DNA of 64,000 nt from positions 1 to 64,000 of the forward strand of contig DATKWD010000061.1 of the NCBI GenBank assembly GCA_035529695.1, read 5' to 3'. Numbering within the stretch: the first letter of the stretch is position 1; each line of letters opens with the position of its first letter. Source of the DNA: DATKWD01 sp035529695. Its GTDB lineage: Bacteria > Actinomycetota > Acidimicrobiia > Acidimicrobiales > Salinilacustritrichaceae. Below are positions 8,333 through 16,901 of this stretch, in pieces. A program made the position numbers and the translations under genes. Under the pieces are notes generated by a model. The model saw nothing but the letters and a program-made list of their open reading frames with translations. It was not told where the DNA came from and did no database searches.

Positions 8333-8920
8333 TCAGCGGTCCAGGTGCCCGACCTCGTTCCAGGACAGCAGCGACATGCGGTCGGCCCGGGCCGCGATCC
8401 GGGTGATCGATCCCGGCGAGAGGTGCGACCTCCAGCTCGTCTCGTCACCGACGCCGAGTGCCCACGCCATCGCAGCCTTGATGGGCGATACATGGCTGAC
8501 CACCACGACGTCACCGTCCCGCGCGTCACGTCGAAGAGCGTCGCAGGCCTCGCGGACGCGCCGACCGAGCGCCGCGATCGACTCGCCACCAGGCGGCTCG
8601 AACTCGAGGTCGTTTCGCCATCGGGTCCATTCGGCCGCGGTCACGTCGGCGACCGGACGGCCTTCCCACTCGCCATAATCCAACTCGACCCAGCGCTCGT
8701 CAGTCTCGACCGTGACGCCCTCGATCGCCAGCAACGCGGCCGTACGCTGCGCACGACGGAGTGGGCTCGCGATCACCCGGCGGACATCGAGGGTCGAGAG
8801 GACGTCGCCACTGGCCCGGGCCTGGTCCTCGCCCCGGGCGTCAAGATCGACATCACCCCGCCCGGAAAGCCGCCCTGCACGGTTGCTCGCCGACTGCCCG
8901 TGACGCACGAGGATCAGCAT
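8333..8920 (-). CDS. Histidine phosphatase family protein (phosphoglycerate mutase-like)
   Basis: About 195 residues with the catalytic RHG motif at the N-terminus (LVRHGQSASN), an Arg in ASPLRRAQRTA, the acidic ELDYGEWEG stretch and the second His in VVVSHVSPIKAA. These make a phosphohistidine intermediate. Substrates of such small members (e.g. alpha-ribazole phosphate, sugar phosphates) cannot be told apart here. ATG at 8920 shares one base with the upstream gene stop (TGATG), so translation is coupled to the membrane-protein gene. Confidence 0.8.
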   Translation of the reverse strand: MLILVRHGQSASNRAGRLSGRGDVDLDARGEDQARASGDVLSTLDVRRVIASPLRRAQRTAALLAIEGVTVETDERWVELDYGEWEGRPVADVTAAEWTRWRNDLEFEPPGGESIAALGRRVREACDALRRDARDGDVVVVSHVSPIKAAMAWALGVGDETSWRSHLSPGSITRIAARADRMSLLSWNEVGHLDR

Positions 8921-9408
8921 CACAGGCCCTCCGCAGACTGGCGAGGCAGCCGACCGGTGCGAGCGAAGGTCCGCCGCGCCTGCGTCGTGTCGAGTCCGTA
9001 CGCCCGACTCGCCCAGACCAGCGCTCCGATACCGACCAGCTCGAGCACGACATTGAACCTGCCTCTGGCCAGCTCAGGAATACGTGCGTCGGAGAAGGCC
9101 GTCCCGCCGACCGGCCACCAGAAGGCCTGGGTGTCGGTCCAGATCCCGTCGAGGAGCAGGTGCATGAACAGTCCGATCGGGATGCCGAGCAGCCAGCGGC
9201 GACGCAGTCGCTGGCCGCGCGTGGCCAACATCACGACCACGAGTGCAGCCACCGGGGCGGCCAGCGAGTGCAGGACCCGAGGCTCGCCGAACACGATCTC
9301 GGTCAACGGCAGCAGGGCACCCACCATCACCACACGGTGGTCGAGCGCAGGCGAGGAGAACACCAACGCCACGCCGACGAGGCTGCAACCGACAAACCAG
9401 AAGAACAC
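8920..9408 (-). CDS. Integral membrane protein, possibly DUF457/YdjM-like
   Basis: 162 residues with four to five hydrophobic segments. LDHRVVMVGALLP near the N-terminus and HLLLDGIWTD in the middle recall the conserved His/Asp of the DUF457 metal-dependent membrane hydrolases, but the match is by eye and weak. It starts with GTG three bases after the zinc-ribbon gene and overlaps the phosphatase gene downstream, the third of four tightly packed genes that begin with the class A PBP. Confidence 0.55.
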   Translation of the reverse strand: MFFWFVGCSLVGVALVFSSPALDHRVVMVGALLPLTEIVFGEPRVLHSLAAPVAALVVVMLATRGQRLRRRWLLGIPIGLFMHLLLDGIWTDTQAFWWPVGGTAFSDARIPELARGRFNVVLELVGIGALVWASRAYGLDTTQARRTFARTGRLPRQSAEGL

Positions 9409-9411
9409 GCC

Positions 9412-10125
9412 TCAGCGGACGAGAAAGCGTCCGCACTCCTCGCAGTTCACCGGTTCGTCGAGCGGAAGGTGCTTGATGCGGTCGACCTCGACGGCGGGGA
9501 GCGTCAGGTGGCAACCGTCGCAGACGCCCCGCACCAGCCGAGCGACCGCCACACCGCCGAGTTGTGATCGGGCCTTGTCGTACCTCGCCAACAGATCGTC
9601 GGGGATGCCCTGGACGGCGGCCGCTCGCTCCTGGGTGATCGAGGCGACATCGGCGTCGATGTCCGACTCGACCTCGGCGATGCGCGACTCGAGCGCGGCC
9701 GCCTGCGCGTCCAGCGCTTCCCACTCGGCCGCCAGGCGTGCCAGGTCGGCGTCGACCGGCTCTGCCTGCTCCATGATCTCGAGCACCTGGTCCTCGAGAG
9801 TCGAGATCCGGCGGTCGATCGAGGCGATGTCTTCCTGGAGCGCGCTCAGCTCCTTGGGCGCGGTGACCGACCCGTCGTACAGCTTTGCGGTCGCCTGATC
9901 ACGACGGTCCTTGAGCGAAGCGATCTCGTCTTCGAGTCGTCGTTGATCGCGACCGAGCCCGGCGCGCACCGTGTCGAACTCGGTGGTCTCTCTGTCGACG
10001 CGGGCGTACTCGTCGGGAAGTGCTGCGAGTTCAGCGCGTTCGGGGGTCGAGGCGCGACGATGCTCGAGCTGGTCGAGCTCGGTGTCGTGACGTTGGACAT
10101 CGAGAAACTGCTCCCAGGGATTCAT
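9412..10125 (-). CDS. Coiled-coil protein with C4-type zinc ribbon (PF02591 family)
   Basis: About 237 residues. Residues ~1-180 are a long charged antiparallel coiled coil. The C-terminus has two CxxC knuckles (CDGC and CEEC) about 20 residues apart, the zf-RING_7 ribbon, with the characteristic LP...VDRIKHLPLDE between them. Members may bind nucleic acids, but the role is unknown. ATG 10125 shares its A with the PBP stop (TGATG), so it is translated after the PBP. Confidence 0.85.
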   Translation of the reverse strand: MNPWEQFLDVQRHDTELDQLEHRRASTPERAELAALPDEYARVDRETTEFDTVRAGLGRDQRRLEDEIASLKDRRDQATAKLYDGSVTAPKELSALQEDIASIDRRISTLEDQVLEIMEQAEPVDADLARLAAEWEALDAQAAALESRIAEVESDIDADVASITQERAAAVQGIPDDLLARYDKARSQLGGVAVARLVRGVCDGCHLTLPAVEVDRIKHLPLDEPVNCEECGRFLVR

Positions 10126-12248
10126 CAATCTCCCGAATCGGGTGGGTTGACTTCGATCACGACTTGAACCGAGGTGGCCGGCGCGTCTGCAGTGGTCGGT
10201 GTCGGTCCCGATGCGGGAGTCGAACCCCGACTCGATCCGGAACGGACCGGTGGTCGAGATCCGGCCTTGTCGATCTTGGGATCGAGCTTCAGGAACTCAC
10301 CCCTTTCGGCCCGTGGCGGGACTCCGAACGGGATCGGCTGGCGGACCGCGTGGTAGTTGCCCATGTACTCGCCCCAGATGCTCGCCGGCCACGAGCCACC
10401 GGTCACGGTGATCCCGCCGACCCCCCGAAGCGCGACTCGACCCTGCGGCGAGCCCATCCACACCGCGGTCGCCAGCTCCTTGGTTCCGCCGACGAACCAG
10501 GCGTCGGCGGAGTCCTGGGCGGTACCGGTCTTGCCTCCGACATCCCATCCGGGGATGCGAGCTCGGGTGCCCGTGCCGCTCTGCACATTCTGCTTGAGGA
10601 TGTTCTGTGCCTGGAGCGCTGCCTCGACCGACACGACCTCGCGAGGGTCTGCTTGGTGCTGGAAGATCAGCGAGCCGTCTGCGGCCGTGACCGATTCGAT
10701 GTAGTACGCCGGATTGCGGACGCCGTCGTTGAAGATGACCGAGTAGGCCGCTGCCATGTCGACTGGCTTGACCTCGAGCGATCCGAGCGGCGCCGAGAAG
10801 ATGCTCGGATCGAGCGGCGTCGTGATACCGAGCTCAGCCGCGAGATCCATCACGTTGTCGAGCCCTGCCACCTGTCCGAGGCGGACGTACGCACAGTTCG
10901 ACGACTTGAGCGTCTGGCTCGTGATCGTGCCCACCCCCCCGCGCCCGTTCCCGAAGTTCTCGACCTTGTAGGGCTCCTTGACGCCCGGGATGTTGAAGGT
11001 GCACGGACCGGAGCCGCTCACCGTGTCGTTGGGTGAGTACCCCTGGTCGAGCAGTGACATCAACACGAAGGTCTTGAACGAACTGCCTGGCTGGCGGGAA
11101 CCCTGGGTGGCCAGGTTGTACTTGTAGGCGTCGAACCCCGGTCCGCCGACCATCGCCCGCACGGCGCCGGTCGATGGTTCGACCGAGGTGATGGCCACGG
11201 TCCCGAACTGCGGCGAGCCGTCGGGCGCAGCGGGGAGCGGGAAGGTTCCGGGGACCGAAGGATCCTCGAATGGTGCGATCACCTCGTTGCGGGCGGCGAT
11301 CGCGAGGAACTGAGCTTCGAGGTCGATCGTCGAGACCACGTCGATGCCGCCGCAGAACACGGCGTCGAATCGATCGGAGTACGTCTCACCGAGACGTGCG
11401 TCGCCGAGAAGCTGCTGCTTGACCTCTTCGAGGAAGTAGTCGTCTGGCGGCTTGGCCACCACGGTGGGCTGCTCGGGGATGGGGCGGGTCTGGAAGAACA
11501 GCAGCTCGCCATCGACGATGTTGCCGAGCTCGTACATCTGGTTCAGCGCGATGTCGCGCCGTTCGGTCGCGACCTCGGGGTTCTCGAAGGGGTTGTAGTC
11601 ACGGGGGTTCCGGATGATGGCTGCGAGCAGGGCGCCCTGGCCGGCGTCCATCTCGGTCACGTCGATACCGAAGTAGTACTCGGCTGCCGCCTGCACCCCG
11701 TAGGTGCCGTTGCCGAAATAGACCGTGTTGAGATAGCGCTCGAGGATCTCGTCCTTGCTCATCTGCTCTTCGAGCCGGGTCGCGAGGAACGCTTCACGGG
11801 TCTTGCGGTCGAGATCCTGCTTGTCGCCGACGAGGCTGAGCTTGACGAGCTGCTGGGTGATGGTCGAGCCACCCTGCGACACCTCACCGGTGTCGACGTT
11901 CTCGAGCAGCGCCCGCAGCGTCGCGCGGAGGTTGATGCCGTTGTGGCTGTAGAAGTCCTGGTCCTCGACCGCGAGGATCGCGTCGATGACGGCCTGCGGG
12001 ATCTCGTCGAGCGTGACGGGTTCGCGGTTCTCCTCACCGTGGAGCGTGGCGAGAAGGGTGCCGTTCGACGAGCGGATGTAACTGCGCTGGCACAGCGAGT
12101 CGAGCGCGATGTCGGTGGCCTCGGAGCTGCTTGCGGTGAACACCTCGGCTGCGCGGGGTGCCAGCGCCACAACGGTTCCCGCCGTCAACGCGACTGCCGT
12201 CGCGAGGATGAGGACCATCCGAAATGAGACGCTCACGAACCGATACAC
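10125..12248 (-). CDS. Class A penicillin-binding protein (bifunctional transglycosylase/transpeptidase)
   Basis: An N-terminal membrane anchor precedes a GT51 glycosyltransferase domain (catalytic Glu in AVEDQDFYSHNGIN, then GGSTITQQLVK) and a transpeptidase domain with the Ser-x-x-Lys box SSFK, the SxN box SSN and KTGT in GGKTGTA. It polymerises lipid II and cross-links peptidoglycan outside the membrane. The C-terminus is a Pro/Ser/Thr-rich tail. The frame stays open upstream into the neighbouring gene. I chose GTG 12248 because a TACGCT -10 (12258-12263) lies 9 nt before it; ATG 12218 is possible. Confidence 0.88.
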   Translation of the reverse strand: MYRFVSVSFRMVLILATAVALTAGTVVALAPRAAEVFTASSSEATDIALDSLCQRSYIRSSNGTLLATLHGEENREPVTLDEIPQAVIDAILAVEDQDFYSHNGINLRATLRALLENVDTGEVSQGGSTITQQLVKLSLVGDKQDLDRKTREAFLATRLEEQMSKDEILERYLNTVYFGNGTYGVQAAAEYYFGIDVTEMDAGQGALLAAIIRNPRDYNPFENPEVATERRDIALNQMYELGNIVDGELLFFQTRPIPEQPTVVAKPPDDYFLEEVKQQLLGDARLGETYSDRFDAVFCGGIDVVSTIDLEAQFLAIAARNEVIAPFEDPSVPGTFPLPAAPDGSPQFGTVAITSVEPSTGAVRAMVGGPGFDAYKYNLATQGSRQPGSSFKTFVLMSLLDQGYSPNDTVSGSGPCTFNIPGVKEPYKVENFGNGRGGVGTITSQTLKSSNCAYVRLGQVAGLDNVMDLAAELGITTPLDPSIFSAPLGSLEVKPVDMAAAYSVIFNDGVRNPAYYIESVTAADGSLIFQHQADPREVVSVEAALQAQNILKQNVQSGTGTRARIPGWDVGGKTGTAQDSADAWFVGGTKELATAVWMGSPQGRVALRGVGGITVTGGSWPASIWGEYMGNYHAVRQPIPFGVPPRAERGEFLKLDPKIDKAGSRPPVRSGSSRGSTPASGPTPTTADAPATSVQVVIEVNPPDSGD

Positions 12249-12356
12249 GGAACGTGCAGCGTACCGGGCACTCCCGGCCTTCCCCAGTCGCCCGGTCCCG
12301 AACGTTCCCGCCGCTCCAGCTAGGTTGCCTTCTTCCCGACAATGCGAGGAGACATC

Positions 12357-13295
12357 GTGGCCCACGACCGAAAGTTCCGATTCGGGGTCCAGTGCGCGAC
12401 CGCACAGAACGGCACTGAGTGGGCCGCGCTCGCACGCAAGGTCGAGGATCTGGGCTTCTCGAGCCTCTTCCTGCCCGACCACTTCGGCGATCAGCTCGCA
12501 CCCCTACCGGCCATGATGGCGGCAGCCGACGCCACGACCGACCTGCGCATCGGCGCGCTGGTCTTCGACAACGACTACAAGCACCCCGTGGTGCTCGCCA
12601 AGGAGATCGCCACCGTTGATGTCCTGTCGGGGGGCCGTGTCGAGTTCGGCATCGGCGCGGGCTGGATGAACACCGACTATGAACAGTCGGGCATCCCGCA
12701 CGACCGCGCCGGCGTGCGGATCGACCGCATGGCAGAAGGGATCGAGATCTACAAGGGTCTGTTCGCCGACGGCGCGTTCGACTTCGAAGGCGAGCACTAC
12801 CGGATCTCGGGGATGGACGGGCTCCCCAAGCCCGTACAGAAGCCCCACCCGCCTCTGCTGATCGGTGGCGGCGCCAAGCGGGTGCTCTCCATCGCAGGAC
12901 ACGAGGCCGACATCGTCGGCATCAACCCGGCCGTGAAGTCCGGCAACGTCGACGGCGCAGCGGCCCGCGACGGATCGGCAGCACAGACCGACCAGAAGGT
13001 GCAGTGGGTGAAGGACGCAGCCGACGACCGCTACGACGATCTCGAGCTCAACATGCTCGTGTTCGCCGTGATCGTCAACGACCAGCGCGAAGAGACCGCA
13101 GCCAACATGGCGCCGCTGTTCGGGGTCGAGCCCGACCAGGCGCTCGAATACCCGCACGCGTGGTTCGGCTCGGTCGACGAGATCTGTGAAGACCTGCTCG
13201 CCGGTCGGGACCGCTGGGACGTCAGCTACCTGGTCGTGCAGGCCGACGCCATCGATGCGGTCGCGCCGATCATCGCCAAACTCGCCGGCACTTGA
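12357..13295 (+). CDS. LLM-class F420-dependent oxidoreductase (TIGR03621-like)
   Basis: About 312 residues of luciferase-like TIM barrel: FRFGVQ, the FLPDHF segment, IGALVFDNDYKHPVVLAKEIATVDVLSGGRVEFGIGAGW and the PPLLIGGG strand. These are standard for F420-linked actinobacterial enzymes; FMN use cannot be excluded and the substrate is unknown. GTG 12357 is preferred because GAGGAG sits 6 nt upstream; ATG 12342 (5 codons longer) has no such site. TAGGTT at 12321-12326 may be the -10. The stop overlaps the ABC transporter start. Confidence 0.8.
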   Translation: MAHDRKFRFGVQCATAQNGTEWAALARKVEDLGFSSLFLPDHFGDQLAPLPAMMAAADATTDLRIGALVFDNDYKHPVVLAKEIATVDVLSGGRVEFGIGAGWMNTDYEQSGIPHDRAGVRIDRMAEGIEIYKGLFADGAFDFEGEHYRISGMDGLPKPVQKPHPPLLIGGGAKRVLSIAGHEADIVGINPAVKSGNVDGAAARDGSAAQTDQKVQWVKDAADDRYDDLELNMLVFAVIVNDQREETAANMAPLFGVEPDQALEYPHAWFGSVDEICEDLLAGRDRWDVSYLVVQADAIDAVAPIIAKLAGT

Positions 13296-15064
13296 CCGAC
13301 CGGAGCATCCTCCGACGCGGGTTCGCGCTGCTCTGGCTGACGATCCGCACCCACCCGCGCCCGTTCGCCATCGCGGTCGCCGGGGCCACGTTGTTCTCGG
13401 TCGCCGCAGTGGGCGGCACGATCGTATTGGGACGCGTCACCGACGACGTGATCATCCCGGCGTTCGAAGGCGGTGTCCCGGGTCGGTCACTGGCTCTCGC
13501 TGCGACGGCGATCCTCGCCGCCGCAGCTCTCCGATCCCTCGGAGTCGTGCTGCGGCGCTACTGGGGCGCCATGACCACCAGGCAGATGCAGGTCACGTGG
13601 TTCGATGCGCTCGCCGATCGATACGTCCGCGAACCGCTGAGGTTCTTCCTCGACCGGCCCGCCGGACGGCTCCTGGCCCATGCCGACGCCGACGCAGAAC
13701 GGGCCGCGTTCGCCATGCAGCCGCTGCCCTTCTCCCTGGGCGTGATCGTGATCATCTTCTTCGCGACGGTCAACCTCGCCCTCGTCGACCTCTACCTCAC
13801 CGCACTGGCGGTCGCACTCTTCCCTGCGCTGACGCTGATGAATCGGGCGTACACGCGCCGGGTCGAGGCTCCCGCGGCGGCTGCCCAGGCAGCAGTCGGT
13901 TCCGTATCGTCGGTCGCGCACGAATCGTTCGAGGGAGCCCTGGTCGTCAAGACCCTGGGGCTGCAGGAGTCCGAGCAGCGCCGCGTCGAGCACGAAGCAG
14001 ACGCGCTCCGGACCGAGCGCCTCATCGTCGGGCGCCTCCGAGCCAGCTTCGAGCCCGCGATCGACGCGCTCCCGACCCTCGGGACGCTGGCGGTGTTGGC
14101 GATCGGCGCATGGCGCGTGTCCGATGGCGCCATCAGCACCGGCGACGTGGTCCAGGCGATGGCGTTGTTCGGCATCCTGGCGTTCCCCATGCGGGTGGTC
14201 GGGTTCCTGCTCGAGGAACTCCCCCGCTCGGTGGTGGCCTACGACCGGTTGCAGGAGGTGCTCGCCGATCCGACGTCGGACGCCGCGCTCACCGAGTCCG
14301 ACCAGGCGCCGACGCCCGCCACTTCCCTTCCGGCGGGCGTGGCCGTGTCGCTCACGGTGGAGGGCCTCCGATTCGGTTTCGGCGACGACGAGGTCCTTCG
14401 CGGCGTCGACTTCCACGTCGATTCCGGCGAGGTCGTCGCCCTCGTCGGATCGACCGGGGTCGGCAAGACCACCATCTGCAACTTGGTGGCCCGCCTGGTC
14501 GCTCCGACCGGCGGATCCATCGCGCTCAACGATCACCCCCTCGATGAGATCGACCCCGACGATCTTCGCGACCGGGTGGCCATCGTGTTCCAGGAGAGCT
14601 TCCTGTTCGCCGACACGATTCGCGAGAACGTGACCATGGGACGCCTGGTGCCACCCGAGCGCCTCGCTGCCGCGCTCGACATCGCCCAGGCGACCTCGGT
14701 GGTCGACGGACTCGACCAGGGTCTCGATCAGGTCGTCGGTGAGCGCGGCGTGACGCTGTCGGGCGGCCAGCGACAGCGGATCGCGCTTGCGCGCGCGCTG
14801 GTCCGCGAGCCTCAGGTGCTCGTCCTCGACGACGCGACCTCGGCCATCGACCCGACCGTGGAGGCGCGCATCCTCCAGGGACTCGGGACCGAGCTCGCCG
14901 CCACGACCCTGATCGTCGCCCACCGCCTTGCGACGATAAGGCTCGCCGACCGGGTCCTCTACCTCGATGAAGGGCGTATCGCCGCCGCCGGGACCCATGA
15001 CGAGCTGCTCGATCATGCCGGCTACGAGGCACTCGTCCGTGCCTACGAGGACGGGACGGTATGA
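13292..15064 (+). CDS. ABC exporter half-transporter, subunit with non-canonical Walker B
   Basis: 590 residues: about six membrane helices (~15-300), then the nucleotide-binding domain. Walker A is GSTGVGKTT and the signature is canonical (LSGGQRQ), but Walker B ends LVLDDATSAID, with Asp where the catalytic Glu should be. Together with the next gene this is the pattern of heterodimeric exporters. TTG at 13292 overlaps the oxidoreductase stop (TTGA), and the stop overlaps the next ATG by 4 nt (ATGA). The cargo is unknown; drugs, lipids or peptides are all possible. Confidence 0.88.
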   Translation: MTDRSILRRGFALLWLTIRTHPRPFAIAVAGATLFSVAAVGGTIVLGRVTDDVIIPAFEGGVPGRSLALAATAILAAAALRSLGVVLRRYWGAMTTRQMQVTWFDALADRYVREPLRFFLDRPAGRLLAHADADAERAAFAMQPLPFSLGVIVIIFFATVNLALVDLYLTALAVALFPALTLMNRAYTRRVEAPAAAAQAAVGSVSSVAHESFEGALVVKTLGLQESEQRRVEHEADALRTERLIVGRLRASFEPAIDALPTLGTLAVLAIGAWRVSDGAISTGDVVQAMALFGILAFPMRVVGFLLEELPRSVVAYDRLQEVLADPTSDAALTESDQAPTPATSLPAGVAVSLTVEGLRFGFGDDEVLRGVDFHVDSGEVVALVGSTGVGKTTICNLVARLVAPTGGSIALNDHPLDEIDPDDLRDRVAIVFQESFLFADTIRENVTMGRLVPPERLAAALDIAQATSVVDGLDQGLDQVVGERGVTLSGGQRQRIALARALVREPQVLVLDDATSAIDPTVEARILQGLGTELAATTLIVAHRLATIRLADRVLYLDEGRIAAAGTHDELLDHAGYEALVRAYEDGTV

Positions 15065-16887
15065 GCGAACGAGATCCGCTGCACGATCCCGAGCTGCATC
15101 CCGACCTCGGTGAGCACGCGACCCAGCAGACCGTCGGCGCGATCGCGGTGCTCCGTCGAGGCCTCGCAGCCACGCCCGAGCTCAAGCAGGGCCTCGTCTT
15201 CACGGTGCTCATGGCCATGGCCACCGCCGGTGGCAAGCTCGCCATCCCGGTGGTGATCCAGGTCATTCTCGATCGCGGCCTCCTGGGTGAACAGGGGTTC
15301 CGGCCGTCCTTCGTTGCGGCGACGTGTGGTGTCACCGCCGTGATCGTGATCATCCTCTTCGGCGTGACGAGGGCGACCTACCTTCGGCTGATCCGGGCCG
15401 CGGAGAACGCGCTGTTCGGTCTGAGGACCAGGACGTTCGCCCACATCCACCGCCTCTCGATGGCCGAGCACACCGAGAACCGACGCGGCGAACTCGTCGC
15501 ACGCGTGACCAGCGACATCGAGACGTTGGCGCAGTTCACCCAGTGGGGAGCGGTCTCGTGGATCGTCAACGGAGCGCTCATCGTCGGCACGGTGGGCGTC
15601 ATGTTGGTCTACAGCTGGCAGCTCGCGTTGTTCGTCGTGGTGGTGTTCCTGCCACTGCTCCCGATCTTGCGGTATCTCCAGGTGCGACAGCTCGCGGCCT
15701 ACGACCTGGTGCGCACGACGGTCGGGACCACGATGTCAGAGGTGTCCGAAGCGGTGACCGGGGCGGCGGTCGTCCGGGCCTACGGTGCTCAGGCAAGGGC
15801 GCGCGCACGCCTCGCCACGTCGATCGACGCCCAATATCGGGCGTACATGAAGGCCGCTCGGTTCTTCGCGGTGATGTTCCCCCTCGGCGATCTCTTCGGC
15901 TCGATCGCGCTGGCCGGCACGGTCGTGCTGGGTGCGACCTACGGTCCCGACTGGGGTCTCGGCTCCGGCGAGCTGATCGCGTTCGCGTTTCTCGTCAACC
16001 TCTTGCTCGCTCCGGTCGGCGAACTGAGCGAGATCCTCGACCAGACCCAGACCGCCATCGCAGGTTGGCGCAAGGTTCTCGACGTCACCGACATCCCGAT
16101 CGACGTCGTCGACCCGGTGCCCGGCCTCCTGTTGCCGGTGGGGCCCCTGGGGATCCGGAGTGCGGGGGTCGGCTTCGCCTACCGGACCGGGCCGACCGTG
16201 CTCACCGACGTCGACGTCACCATCCCGGCCGGGGCATCGGTCGCCATCGTGGGCGAAACGGGGTCCGGGAAGACCACCTTCGCCAAGTTGTTGTGTCGCC
16301 TCCACGACCCGACCACCGGCCGGATCGAGATCGGCGGAGTCGACCTCGCCCACGTCGGCGCCGACGCTCGGCACCTGCGGATCCGGATGGTTCCCCAGGA
16401 TGGGTTCCTGTTCAACACGACGATCCGCGACAACGTGCGCTACGGCCGGCCCGAGGCGTCCGACGCAGACATCGACGCCGCATTCGCAGAGCTCGGGCTG
16501 ACCCCGTGGCTCGGGCGTCTCCCCGCGGGCATCCTCACCCAAGTGGGCGAGCGTGGCGGCGCTCTGTCGGTCGGTGAGCGTCAGCTGGTCGCACTCGTTC
16601 GCGCCCAGCTCGGCGACCCGGGTCTGCTGATCCTCGACGAAGCGACCTCCGCGGTCGACCCCGAGACCGAGCAGGAGCTGAGTGCGGCGCTCGAGAAGCT
16701 CGCCGCCGGTCGTACCGTGGTCAGCGTCGCGCACCGGCTCTCGACCGCAGAAGCAGCCGATCTGGTGCTCGTCTTCGACGCCGGCAGACTCGTCGAGCAG
16801 GGCACCCATCAGCAACTCGTCGACGCCGGCAGGGTGTACGCGGGCCTGCACCGCTCGTGGCTTGGTGCGACGCGGTCCGCCGCCTGA
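15061..16887 (+). CDS. ABC exporter half-transporter, subunit with catalytic Glu
   Basis: 608 residues with a cytoplasmic N-terminal extension, six membrane helices and a nucleotide-binding domain. Walker A is GETGSGKTT and Walker B is complete (LLILDEATSAVD), but the signature is degenerate, LSVGERQ instead of LSGGQ. Paired with the upstream subunit, this subunit's Walker motifs plus the partner's LSGGQ make one full ATP site; the other site is degenerate. It is co-transcribed with the first subunit (4-nt overlap); pgi follows after a 14-nt gap. Confidence 0.9.
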   Translation: MSERDPLHDPELHPDLGEHATQQTVGAIAVLRRGLAATPELKQGLVFTVLMAMATAGGKLAIPVVIQVILDRGLLGEQGFRPSFVAATCGVTAVIVIILFGVTRATYLRLIRAAENALFGLRTRTFAHIHRLSMAEHTENRRGELVARVTSDIETLAQFTQWGAVSWIVNGALIVGTVGVMLVYSWQLALFVVVVFLPLLPILRYLQVRQLAAYDLVRTTVGTTMSEVSEAVTGAAVVRAYGAQARARARLATSIDAQYRAYMKAARFFAVMFPLGDLFGSIALAGTVVLGATYGPDWGLGSGELIAFAFLVNLLLAPVGELSEILDQTQTAIAGWRKVLDVTDIPIDVVDPVPGLLLPVGPLGIRSAGVGFAYRTGPTVLTDVDVTIPAGASVAIVGETGSGKTTFAKLLCRLHDPTTGRIEIGGVDLAHVGADARHLRIRMVPQDGFLFNTTIRDNVRYGRPEASDADIDAAFAELGLTPWLGRLPAGILTQVGERGGALSVGERQLVALVRAQLGDPGLLILDEATSAVDPETEQELSAALEKLAAGRTVVSVAHRLSTAEAADLVLVFDAGRLVEQGTHQQLVDAGRVYAGLHRSWLGATRSAA

Positions 16888-16901
16888 CCTACCGTGGGGA
16901 C

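Noticed and set aside
10205..10232. GGGAGTCGAACCCCGACTCG, looking like a tRNA T-arm
   Set aside because: It lies within the PBP coding sequence and no anticodon or acceptor stem can be built around it.
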